A stretch of DNA of 64,000 nt, from the NCBI RefSeq assembly GCF_023008545.1, contig NZ_CP095397.1:1178001-1242000 (forward strand), given 5' to 3'. This DNA is from Natribaculum luteum (lineage in GTDB: Archaea; Halobacteriota; Halobacteria; Halobacteriales; Natrialbaceae). The notes under the pieces are model-generated. The model was given only the letters and a program-made list of their open reading frames with translations. It had not been told where the DNA came from and searched no databases. Position numbers and translations under genes: made by a program. Positions 33,934-42,308 of this stretch are shown here, piece after piece (position 1 is the first letter of the stretch; each line of letters opens with the position of its first letter).

Positions 33934-35928
33934 ATGGCACGCCAACCCATGGAACGACGGGAGCCAGAACGAGCGTTCGACGACGACGTGATCGAACTCG
34001 AGACGCTGGGACGGACGTTCGAGCGGAGTGCCGAGCGAAACGCGGACCGACCAGCGCAGCGATACAAAGGGGGCGTATACGACCGAACGCTCGCCGAGAC
34101 GGCGTTCGGGTCGGCACCAGACGGGGAGTACGCGACGCTTTCGTACGCCGAGATGCGCGAGGTCGTCAGAACTCTCGCGAGCGGGTTCCGAACGCTCGGC
34201 GTCGACCACGGCGACCGCGTGGCGATGTTCGCGGGGACGCGGATAGAGTGGGCCCAGTCCGACTTCGCGCTCCTCGCGGCAGGTGCCGTCGTGACGACCG
34301 TCTACCGGAGCTCCTCGCCGAGTCAGGTTCGCTACCTGCTCGACGACCCCGGAGCGACGGCCGTCGTCGTCGAGAACGAGGAGCTACTCGAGCGCGTCCT
34401 CGAGGTCGACGACGACCTCGACCTCGAGTTCGTCGTCGTGATGGACGAACTCGGGCCCGAGTACGACGGGATGGCGGACGTCTACACGCTCGCGGACGTC
34501 TACGAGTGCGGTGCCGAGACGTTCGATCTCGAGGCCTACCGGTCGTGGATCGACGAGACCGAGCTGGACGATCTGGCGAGTCTGATCTACACGAGCGGGA
34601 CGACCGGACGGCCGAAAGGCGTGAAGCTGACCCACCGCAACTTCAGGGCGAACGTCAACCAGGTGTACCGACGCTACGGCCCGCAACCGGACAAACCGAG
34701 CGGGTCGCCGTCGATCGACGAGGAGACCGAAACGGTCTCGTACCTGCCGCTGGCGCACGTTTTCGAGCGGACGGCGGGACACTTCGTCATGTTCGCGAGC
34801 GGGGCGTGTGTGGCCTACGCGGAGAGCGCCGACACGCTCCAGGAGGACTTCCAGCTCGTCGAGCCGACGACCGCAACGAGCGTTCCGCGGGTCTACGAGA
34901 AGATCTACGACGCCATCCGCGAACAGGCCAGCGAGTCGCCGCTCAAAGAGCGCATCTTCGAGTGGGCGACGGACGTCAGCAAGGCGTACTACCGATCGGA
35001 CAGCCCCGGCCTGGACCTCAAACTGAAGATGACGATCGCGGACAGACTGGTGTTCAGCCAGGTGAAAGAGGCCCTCGGCGGAAACGTCGAGTTTCTGGTC
35101 AGCGGCGGCGGAACGCTGTCGCCGGAGCTGTGTACGCTCTACCACGGGATGGGGCTGCCGATCTACGAGGGGTACGGGCTCACCGAGACGGCACCGGTCG
35201 TCACGACCAACCCGCCCGAGGAGCCCAAGATCGGCACGATCGGCGTCCCGGTCGAGGGCTGTGAGATCACGGTCGACAAGTCGGTCGTCCCCGCAGAGAC
35301 CGCAGACGACACCCTCGGCGACCTCGGCGAGTTGCTCGTGTGCGGGCCGAACGTGACCGACGGCTACTGGAACGATCCGGAGGCGACCGACCGAGCGTTC
35401 ACCGAGGACGAAGACGGCAAGCGGTGGTTCCGGACCGGCGACATCGTCAACGTCCGGCCCGACGGCTACGTCGTCTTCCGCGAGCGCGCAAAACAGATCC
35501 TCGTGCTCTCGACCGGCAAGAACGTCGCCCCCGCCCCGATCGAGGACTCGTTCGCGAAGAGCCAGGTCGTCGAACAGTGTCTGGTCGTCGGCGACGGCGA
35601 GAAGTTCGTCGGTGCGCTGATCGTCCCCAACTTCGAGTACCTCGAGGACGCGGTCGACGGCGACGTGGCAGGTCGCGAGCGGCTGGTCGACCACGAGGAG
35701 GTACAGCGTCTCATCCAGCAGGAGGTCGACGCGGTCAACGAGAACTTCGAACCCCACGAGCGGATCAAGGAGTTCCAGCTCGTCCCCAGGGAGTTCACCG
35801 AGGAAAACGAGATGCTCACCCCCACGATGAAGAAGAAACGCCGGGTCATCCTCGAGCGCTTCGCCGACGAGGTCGCGGACATCTACCCGGAGCGCGAACG
35901 CGAGTCGCAGGCCGAGCCGGCCGACTGA
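33934..35928 (+). CDS. Long-chain acyl-CoA ligase (AMP-forming), paralogue 2
   Basis: A 664-residue homologue of the preceding gene, with the P-loop YTSGTTGRPKGVKLTH at residues 219-234, YGLTETAPVVTTNPPEEP and RTGDIVNVRPDGYVVF. The two proteins are alike over almost their whole length, most closely around the hinge and C-terminal domain (ILVLSTGKNVAPAPIED...VEQCLVVGDGEKFVGAL and EFTEENEMLTPTMKKKRRVI). An insertion around residue 440 (VVPAETADDTLGD) distinguishes it. The 193-base A+T-rich gap upstream suggests its own promoter. Tandem duplication is the simplest origin. Confidence 0.9.
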   Translation: MARQPMERREPERAFDDDVIELETLGRTFERSAERNADRPAQRYKGGVYDRTLAETAFGSAPDGEYATLSYAEMREVVRTLASGFRTLGVDHGDRVAMFAGTRIEWAQSDFALLAAGAVVTTVYRSSSPSQVRYLLDDPGATAVVVENEELLERVLEVDDDLDLEFVVVMDELGPEYDGMADVYTLADVYECGAETFDLEAYRSWIDETELDDLASLIYTSGTTGRPKGVKLTHRNFRANVNQVYRRYGPQPDKPSGSPSIDEETETVSYLPLAHVFERTAGHFVMFASGACVAYAESADTLQEDFQLVEPTTATSVPRVYEKIYDAIREQASESPLKERIFEWATDVSKAYYRSDSPGLDLKLKMTIADRLVFSQVKEALGGNVEFLVSGGGTLSPELCTLYHGMGLPIYEGYGLTETAPVVTTNPPEEPKIGTIGVPVEGCEITVDKSVVPAETADDTLGDLGELLVCGPNVTDGYWNDPEATDRAFTEDEDGKRWFRTGDIVNVRPDGYVVFRERAKQILVLSTGKNVAPAPIEDSFAKSQVVEQCLVVGDGEKFVGALIVPNFEYLEDAVDGDVAGRERLVDHEEVQRLIQQEVDAVNENFEPHERIKEFQLVPREFTEENEMLTPTMKKKRRVILERFADEVADIYPERERESQAEPAD

Positions 35929-36081
35929 CCGGTTACACGCGGGTCGCCCGCCGGCCGGTACGTCGCCGATCGGGGCGGCGAAGAACGGTGTTTAAGCCAC
36001 TGTAGTCACTCTCTTTCGACAGGGAATGAGTCCGAAAGACGCACCCGGCAGGCGAACGTCGGTCGACGATCAGAGGTAACT

Positions 36082-37965
36082 ATGGCTACAGAAGCGACCG
36101 GCGACCTGATCGTCCTCGTCGCCGCCATCATCGGACTCGGCGTGCTCTCACAGCTTCTCTCGGCCAAATTGCAGATCCCGAGCGTCCTGTTTCTCATCCT
36201 CTCGGGCGTCGCGATCGGTCCGGAAGGACTCGGTGTGCTCACGGTCGAGTCCTTCGGCGGCAGCAGCGGGCTGTCGACGATCGTCGGACTCAGCGTCGCG
36301 ATCATCGTCTTCGAGGGCGCGTTTCACCTCAAATTCGAGAAAATCAGGGAAGCACCGGCGGCCGTGCTGCGGTTGATCACGATCGGGGCGGCGATCGCGC
36401 TGTTCGGGACGGCTGCGGCCGTCCACTTCCTGCTCGGCGCAGACTGGGACATCGCACTGCTGATCGGCGCGCTGCTCGTCGCGACGGGACCGACCGTCGT
36501 CACGCCGATTCTCAAAGTCGTCCCCGTTCGCGACCGGGTCGCGGCGGCCCTCGAGACCGAAGGGATCGTCAACGACGTCACCGCGGCGATCCTCGCGATC
36601 GTGATGTTCAAGGCGATGACGGTGCGGGAGCTTAACGCCAGCATCTACGTCCGGCTGTTCGCCGAGCGTCTCGGCACCGGCCTCCTCGTCGGCCTCGCGG
36701 TCGCGGCGGTCGTCTGGTACGTCCTGCAGTACGTCGACGTCTCGCCCGACGACGCGCCGCGAAACGCACGGCTGCTCACGCTCGCGGGAGCGATCGTCGC
36801 GTTCGGTGCCGCAGACTGGGTGTTCTCCGAGGCCGGCGTCGCCGCAGCGGCGACCGCCGGGTTGATCCTCGGAAACGCCAATCTGCCGTACGAGGAGGAT
36901 ATCGAGGCGTTCAAAGGCGACGTGACGCTGATCGTCCTCTCGTTCGTCTTCATCACGCTCGCGGCGTTGCTCGAGTTCGACCAGCTGTTCGCGCTCGGCC
37001 TGGGCGGCGTCGCCGTCGTCTTGATCGTAATGGTCGTCCTCCGGCCGCTACTCGTCTTCCTCTCGACGATGGGAGAGCGGTTTACCACCAGGGAGAAACT
37101 GTTCGTGAGCTTCGTCGGCCCGCGAGGAATCATTCCGGCGTCGGTCGCGACGCTGTTTGCGATCCGCCTGCAGGCACCCGAGGCACCGACCAACGAGACC
37201 GGCGCAGAGTTGCTCGTCGGGACCGTCTTTCTCGTCATCCTCGTGACGGTCGTCCTCGAGGGTGGCTTCGCCCGGCAGATCGCGGAGCGACTGGAAGTGA
37301 TACCAATGCGTGTACTCATCGTCGGCAGCGGCAGAGTCGGCCGCCTGCTGGCAGAACGACTGGAAGCGCGCGGCGAAAACGTGGTCCTGATCGAAGAGGA
37401 CAGAGACGCTCTCGAGCGGGCGCGCGAGGACGGGTTCACCGTCCGGGAGGGCGACGGTGCCGACACCGAGGTGTTGCGCTCGGCCGGCGGCGAGAACGCC
37501 CGCATCGTCGTCGCGGCGACCGGCGACGACGACACGAACCTCCTCATCGCTCAGCTCGCCAAATCGAAGTTCGACGTAGAGACGGTGATCGCCCGTGCGA
37601 ACAACCCGTCGAACGTCGACGCGTTCGAGGAACTCGGCGTCCGCACCATCTCCGCGGCGGAGTCGACCGCGTGGGCGATCGACAACGTGATCGAACGCCC
37701 CGCGCTCTCGAACTGGATGACCGAACTCGGTCGCTCCGGTGACGTACAGGAAGTCGAAGTGACGGACGACGCCATCGTCGGCGAGAAGATCGCCGACATC
37801 GACGACAGGTTGCCCAACGGCGTGCTCATCGCGCTCGTGAGCAGAGATGGCGACAACGAGGTCCCGGAGCCGAACCTCGAACTCGAGCGCGGCGATCACG
37901 TGACGTTCATCGGCCGAACCGAAGCGGTTCGCGAAGCGATCGAGCGCTGCGGTGCGCCGGCATGA
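36082..37965 (+). CDS. Na+/H+ antiporter (CPA1 family) with RCK_N and RCK_C domains
   Basis: A 627-residue transporter. Residues 1-400 hold about 12 membrane helices of the CPA/NhaP type, with ILSGVAIGPEGLG and the conserved TGPTVVTPILK and VGPRGIIPASVATL segments. From residue 409 a cytosolic RCK_N (TrkA_N) Rossmann domain begins, MRVLIVGSGRVGRLL, with GSGRVG at 415-420, and an RCK_C domain ends the protein (QEVEVTDDAIVGEKIADIDDRLPNGVLIALV...). RCK domains bind NAD(H) or nucleotides such as c-di-AMP, so dacZ in this window may bear on its control. That link is only inferred. GAGGTAACT precedes the ATG. Confidence 0.9.
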   Translation: MATEATGDLIVLVAAIIGLGVLSQLLSAKLQIPSVLFLILSGVAIGPEGLGVLTVESFGGSSGLSTIVGLSVAIIVFEGAFHLKFEKIREAPAAVLRLITIGAAIALFGTAAAVHFLLGADWDIALLIGALLVATGPTVVTPILKVVPVRDRVAAALETEGIVNDVTAAILAIVMFKAMTVRELNASIYVRLFAERLGTGLLVGLAVAAVVWYVLQYVDVSPDDAPRNARLLTLAGAIVAFGAADWVFSEAGVAAAATAGLILGNANLPYEEDIEAFKGDVTLIVLSFVFITLAALLEFDQLFALGLGGVAVVLIVMVVLRPLLVFLSTMGERFTTREKLFVSFVGPRGIIPASVATLFAIRLQAPEAPTNETGAELLVGTVFLVILVTVVLEGGFARQIAERLEVIPMRVLIVGSGRVGRLLAERLEARGENVVLIEEDRDALERAREDGFTVREGDGADTEVLRSAGGENARIVVAATGDDDTNLLIAQLAKSKFDVETVIARANNPSNVDAFEELGVRTISAAESTAWAIDNVIERPALSNWMTELGRSGDVQEVEVTDDAIVGEKIADIDDRLPNGVLIALVSRDGDNEVPEPNLELERGDHVTFIGRTEAVREAIERCGAPA

Positions 37966-38011
37966 GAGACGGCGGTAGAGCGTTTTTGTTCGCCCGGTAC
38001 GTATCTCGAGT

Positions 38012-38812
38012 GTGACAGTCACCAGCCTCTACCGCCTGAACACAGCCGAGTGGACGTTCGACTACAGCGCCGCCGTTCAGCTACAGAATCCCGGCGAGCC
38101 CTACGTCGGCTGGTGTCCGTGCTACCTGCTCGAGCACCCGGATGGGCTGGTGCTGTTCGATACGGGGATCAGCCGCGAGATGGCCGCCGACCCCGAAAGC
38201 TACGGCCCGAACGGCGCACCTCACATGGTCGACTTCCTGGAGACGCTCGACCTCGAGGTCGGCCAGTCGCCGACCGACCACCTCCACGCGCTGGGGTACG
38301 AACCCGAGGACGTCGACTACGTCGTCCTCTCGCACCTGCACACGGACCACGCTGGCAACGTCGACTCGTTTCCCGACGCCGAGGTCGTCGTCCAGAAAGA
38401 AGAGCTCCGGTACGCCTTCTGGCCCGACGGCGTCCAGCGGCTGTTCTACCTCGAGGGCGACATCTCCCCGCTCCGCGGGCCGTCGCGTGACGTGACCGCG
38501 ATTACAGGCGAGTACGACCTCTTCGGTGACGGGAGCGTCGTCGCCTTCCCGACGCCGGGGCACACGCCAGGCCACCAGTCGCTGTCGGTCGAACTCGACT
38601 CCGGGAACGTCCTCCTCGCGGCCGACGTCGCAAACAGCCGGGTCGGCTACGAGCAGGACCTCGTCCCCTCGTTCGCGTGGTCGCTCGAGGAGTCACTCGA
38701 GTCGATCCAGACGGTGCGAACGCGGGCACGACTCGACGACGCCGAGGTGATCGTCCACCACGATCCGGACGAACAGGCGAAGCTGCCGGATCCGCCTGAT
38801 TCGCTCGGGTGA
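38012..38812 (+). CDS. MBL-fold hydrolase, N-acyl-homoserine-lactonase-like
   Basis: A 266-residue enzyme with SHLHTDHAGN (HLHTDH at residues 108-113), TPGHTPGHQSLSVE and LLAADVANS, the pattern of AiiA-type lactonases. It could open lactone rings of signal molecules or other esters; haloarchaeal substrates are unproven. The start is GTG at 38012, preceded by TTTTTGTTC near 37983-37991. It follows the antiporter gene by 46 bases and may be co-transcribed with it. Confidence 0.85.
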   Translation: MTVTSLYRLNTAEWTFDYSAAVQLQNPGEPYVGWCPCYLLEHPDGLVLFDTGISREMAADPESYGPNGAPHMVDFLETLDLEVGQSPTDHLHALGYEPEDVDYVVLSHLHTDHAGNVDSFPDAEVVVQKEELRYAFWPDGVQRLFYLEGDISPLRGPSRDVTAITGEYDLFGDGSVVAFPTPGHTPGHQSLSVELDSGNVLLAADVANSRVGYEQDLVPSFAWSLEESLESIQTVRTRARLDDAEVIVHHDPDEQAKLPDPPDSLG

Positions 38813-38936
38813 CCGGCGCTCGCGAACCGCCGCGATCACGACGGGTTCGAGCACGTCTGTCACGGACAGTTGCATGTGTTAATTTTTGCCACGGCTGAAA
38901 GCGATATTCGAACGGTCGGTGTACGAACCGCGGACC

Positions 38937-39170
38937 ATGACAGACGCCTATGTACACGTCATCGTCGACGCGGGAGCCGTCTCGAATGCTGCAAACGAGA
39001 TCGCGGACCTCGAGTCGGTCGAGACGGTTCACATCGTGACCGGCGACTACGACCTCATCGCCCAGCTCGAGCTCGACGACGTCGACGACCTGCCGACCGT
39101 CGTGGCCGACGAGATCCACGCCGTCTCGGGCGTGATCGACACGGTGACGAACGTCGCGTTCGAGCCCTGA
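38937..39170 (+). CDS. Lrp/AsnC ligand-binding (RAM) domain protein
   Basis: A 77-residue stand-alone RAM domain (MTDAYVHVIVDAGAVSNAAN and then EIADLESVETVHIVTGDYDLIAQLELDDVDDLPTVVADEIHAVSGVIDTVTNVAF). It lacks the N-terminal helix-turn-helix of full Lrp proteins. Such short forms bind amino acids and can mix with full-length Lrp regulators to tune them. An AATTTTTGCC TATA-like box near 38881 lies upstream. The TGA stop at 39168-39170 is the duplicated target of a family C repeat. Confidence 0.88.
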   Translation: MTDAYVHVIVDAGAVSNAANEIADLESVETVHIVTGDYDLIAQLELDDVDDLPTVVADEIHAVSGVIDTVTNVAFEP

Positions 39171-39281
39171 TACTACCGGACAACAGTCAGTGACTACTCG
39201 ATCGCGTCTCGACGGCTGTCGTCAGCGACGACAGCGTCTCGAGTGCGATCGATGTCTGAACCGTGTTGTCCGGCAGTATGA
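39168..39281 (+). repeat. MITE-like repeat, family C, copy 1 (with TGA duplications)
   Basis: A 108-bp element at 39171-39278 between TGA 39168-39170 and TGA 39279-39281. The left TGA is the stop codon of the Lrp-domain gene. Ends are 15-bp inverted repeats TACTACCGGACAACA and TGTTGTCCGGCAGTA (one mismatch). Internal palindromes include CTGTCGTC/GACGACAG and CGATCGC/GCGATCG. It differs from copy 2 (46405-46512) at only two or three positions, so the copies are recent. Confidence 0.85.
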
Positions 39282-39297
39282 ACGCGAGGCGATCCGG

Positions 39298-39879
39298 CTA
39301 GAGAACGATCCAGACCACAGTAAAGAGGATCAAGACGCCGGTGACGTCGGAGACGTTGGTGACGACGGGGATCGTCGTGTCGTCGGGGTCGTACCCGAGG
39401 CGATAGGAAACGTAGACGGCAACGGAACTGACGATCACGACCCAGACGGCCAGCAGCATACCCGAGACCATCGTGATGAACATGAGTGCCCCGAGTCCGA
39501 GCGAGCCGCCGAGCAGGCGGCCGATGGCCCACGACGCGATGCCGAGCAGGAAAAAGACCGTCGCGGCGAGGCCAAACACCGCCGCGACGTTCGCCCGCAC
39601 GTTCGGATTGTCGGGGGAGAACTCGAGGATGCCCAGGTGAAGCTGGGTCGACAGCCGCGCGCACATGATCGACCCCAGGTTGCCCGCCGTCCCGATCATC
39701 ACGGGGACGAGCACGAGCAGCGAGGGCTGGGTGAGCAGCTGCTCCTCGAAGTTCTCGAGGACGGTGCCAGAGCCCATCTGGAGCAACGAGAGAACGGCCA
39801 AAAGCGGGACCATCGTCGTGACGATGTTCGAGACGGTCCACTCGTCGACGAACTCGCCGTCGTCTCCTGTCTCGGTCAC
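39298..39879 (-). CDS. MgtE/SLC41-type divalent cation transporter, half protein 2
   Basis: A 193-residue membrane protein with about five helices, equivalent to one SLC41/MgtE membrane repeat. The signature LVPVMIGTAGNLGSIMCARLSTQLHLG matches the Mg2+-pore helix of MgtE. There is no cytosolic N or CBS domain. Its start overlaps the stop of the upstream half by four bases (ATGA at 39876-39879), so translation is coupled. The two halves probably assemble into one transporter of Mg2+ or another divalent ion. Confidence 0.82.
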   Translation of the reverse strand: MTETGDDGEFVDEWTVSNIVTTMVPLLAVLSLLQMGSGTVLENFEEQLLTQPSLLVLVPVMIGTAGNLGSIMCARLSTQLHLGILEFSPDNPNVRANVAAVFGLAATVFFLLGIASWAIGRLLGGSLGLGALMFITMVSGMLLAVWVVIVSSVAVYVSYRLGYDPDDTTIPVVTNVSDVTGVLILFTVVWIVL

Positions 39880-40448
39880 AGGATCACCTCCGTGATCTCG
39901 ACGGCGACGAGCAAGAACACGACGCCGAAGACGTCACCGACGGTCGTCACGACGGGACCGACGATGTTGTCGGGGTCGACGCCACGGCGATACCCCCTGA
40001 AGATCACGGCGAGCAGGACGCCGAGCATCGTCACGGCACTCAAGAAGCCGGCGATCGTCAGGATGAGCACGAGCTCGAGCAAGTTGCCGGAGCGGCCGAA
40101 CGCCAGCAGGACGACGTACGCGAGAAACGCGATGAGAATCGAGACGATCATTCCGTTGAGAAACGAGGCGACGACTGCGTTCCGGAGCCGGTCGTTCCAC
40201 TCGAAGCGCGGACTGATCAACCCCTGGTGGAGCCCACTCGAGAGGCGAGCACCGAGCGGGCCGTAGACGCCGCCACGGGTGGCGAGAAACGCGGGGAGCA
40301 AGAGGAGGAGGCCGGGAACGTTCTCGATCCCCTCGCGCATGGATTCGGTGCCGAGCAGCGTTCCGGCGAACAGCCCTGCCACGAGACTGACGAGGATAAC
40401 CGGTAGCGCCTGCCGATAGACGGCGGCGGCGGAGTCGTGGCGCACCAT
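39876..40448 (-). CDS. MgtE/SLC41-type divalent cation transporter, half protein 1
   Basis: A 190-residue membrane protein, homologous in layout to its downstream partner, with the pore-helix signature LLLLPAFLATRGGVYGPLGARLSSGLHQG and about five helices. It lacks the CBS sensor domain of bacterial MgtE. A TTAATG box (minus strand, about 40475-40482) lies about 30 bases upstream of the ATG at 40448. The pair represents a membrane pore split over two genes. Confidence 0.82.
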   Translation of the reverse strand: MVRHDSAAAVYRQALPVILVSLVAGLFAGTLLGTESMREGIENVPGLLLLLPAFLATRGGVYGPLGARLSSGLHQGLISPRFEWNDRLRNAVVASFLNGMIVSILIAFLAYVVLLAFGRSGNLLELVLILTIAGFLSAVTMLGVLLAVIFRGYRRGVDPDNIVGPVVTTVGDVFGVVFLLVAVEITEVIL

Positions 40449-40603
40449 CTATCCGATGGTCCCGCCCCGGCACATTAAGCGTTGTTTCACAGCTGGAAAC
40501 GCCGGCGTGCTCGAGCCGATCAGCACGCACTCGCCGCCGTGTCGAACCGGGGTATCTCGAAAAATCGGTATCGTTTTGCGCGCGTATCCACCACGTTGAG
40601 AGT

Positions 40604-42289
40604 ATGAAACACGTACGAGGACCGCTGTGTTCGATCGACGTCGGCGACCGGACGGCCGAGACCGAAGACGTAGACGACGTCCTCGAATCGTTCGTCGGCG
40701 GTCGCGGGGTCGGGACGAAACTCGCCCACGACCGGATCCCCTTCGACGCCGATCCCCTGGGCGCGGAGAACCGCCTCTACTTCGCGACTGGGCCACTGCA
40801 GCACTCGACGATGAGTTTCACCGGCCGGATGTCGGCGACGGGTCTTTCGCCGCTGACCGACGGCCTGCTCTCCTCGAACGCCGGCGGCTTTCTCTCGCGG
40901 AACTTCACGGACACGGGCTACGGGGCCGTCGAGATCACGGGTGAAAGCGACGAGTTGCTCGTCGTCCACGTCACAGACGAGGGCGTCGAGTTCGAGGAAG
41001 TGCCCGACCTCGAAGGTGCGACGACCTCCGAGATCTGTGACTACATCGAGGACGAACACGGCCTCGGGGTCGAGCACACCGTCACCATCGGCCCGGCCGG
41101 CGAGAACGAGGTCCGTTTCGCCTCGATCATGACCTCGAGAGAGCGGGCGTTCGGTCGCGGCGGCCTCGGTGCCGTCCTCGGCGCGAAGAACGTCAAAGCA
41201 ATCACCTTCGACGGGGACTCGACCCGCGAGGTCGAGATTCCACCGCTACAGATGGACGTCCACCGCGAGGCGGCCACCTCCGATCACATCATGAAACGCC
41301 AGGGGACCACCTCGGTGACGGAGTTCGCAAACGCCGTCGAGGCACTCCCCACGCGGTACTTCTCGGAACTCTCCTTCGAGGGCGCGTCGGGGATCAGCGG
41401 CGACCGCGTCGAGGAGAAAAAGTACGAGAAGGGAACGTGTTCTGCCTGTGCATTCGCCTGCAAACTCCCCACGCGAGACGAGGAGAGCGGCCTCGAGACG
41501 GAGGGTCCCGAGTACGAGACGGTGATGGCGTTCGGATCGAACGCAGGCGTCGACGACATCGTCGACGTGATGCAGTCGAACAAACTCTGTGACGAACTCG
41601 GGATGGACACCATCTCCTGTGGCGACACGGTCGCTGCCTACCTGGCGAGCGAGGACGAGTTCGGCAACGTCGAGTTGATCCACGAAACCGTCGAGAAAAT
41701 CGCCCACCGCGAGGGCGTCGGCGACGTCCTGGCGGAGGGCGTCGAGCGCTGTCACGACGACCTCGGGGTCGGAAACTGGACGGTGAAAGGCATGGAGTTC
41801 CCCGCCCACGACGGCCGCACCCTCAACGGACAGGGACTCGCCTTTGCGACCTCGAACCGCGGGGCCGACCACATGTACGCGGAGTTTTACCCCTACGAGT
41901 ACCCGCTCGTCGACGAGGAGCAGGCGATGGACAAAGCGGGACTCGAGGGCAAACCCCCGAAGGTGATCGAGAAGGAGAACCTCAACGCGATCAAAGACAG
42001 CGGCGTCCTCTGTAAGTTCTCCCGGGACTTCGTCACGCCCGACCGCCTCGAGACGCTGCTCGATGCCGACTACGAGGACTTACTCGAGATCGGTGCCCGC
42101 GTGATCGACATGGAGCGACACTTCAACAACCAGCGCGGCATGGATCGGACGGACGATCGGTTGCCGTACGACATCCCCGAGTTCGAGGACGCGCTGGCGG
42201 AGTACTACGACGAACGCGGCTGGAACGACGACGGCACGGTTCCCGCGAGCGCGTTCGAGGGCGCTGACGTTGCGCCCGCAGACGACTAG
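40604..42289 (+). CDS. aor: Tungsten-containing aldehyde:ferredoxin oxidoreductase
   Basis: Oxidises aldehydes to acids with ferredoxin as electron acceptor, using a tungstopterin and one [4Fe-4S] cluster. The 561-residue protein has FVGGRGVGTKLAHDRIPFDADPLGAENRL at the N-terminus, GPAGENEVRFASIMTSRERAFGRGGLGAVLGAKNVKAI (pterin binding) and cluster cysteines in CSACAFAC with a fourth Cys in DSGVLCKFSRDF. The substrate is unknown; in haloarchaea it probably clears aldehydes from amino-acid or sugar breakdown. It stands alone, divergent from the split MgtE genes. Confidence 0.9.
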   Translation: MKHVRGPLCSIDVGDRTAETEDVDDVLESFVGGRGVGTKLAHDRIPFDADPLGAENRLYFATGPLQHSTMSFTGRMSATGLSPLTDGLLSSNAGGFLSRNFTDTGYGAVEITGESDELLVVHVTDEGVEFEEVPDLEGATTSEICDYIEDEHGLGVEHTVTIGPAGENEVRFASIMTSRERAFGRGGLGAVLGAKNVKAITFDGDSTREVEIPPLQMDVHREAATSDHIMKRQGTTSVTEFANAVEALPTRYFSELSFEGASGISGDRVEEKKYEKGTCSACAFACKLPTRDEESGLETEGPEYETVMAFGSNAGVDDIVDVMQSNKLCDELGMDTISCGDTVAAYLASEDEFGNVELIHETVEKIAHREGVGDVLAEGVERCHDDLGVGNWTVKGMEFPAHDGRTLNGQGLAFATSNRGADHMYAEFYPYEYPLVDEEQAMDKAGLEGKPPKVIEKENLNAIKDSGVLCKFSRDFVTPDRLETLLDADYEDLLEIGARVIDMERHFNNQRGMDRTDDRLPYDIPEFEDALAEYYDERGWNDDGTVPASAFEGADVAPADD

Positions 42290-42308
42290 ATCGATCGAGA
42301 GCAGGTGT

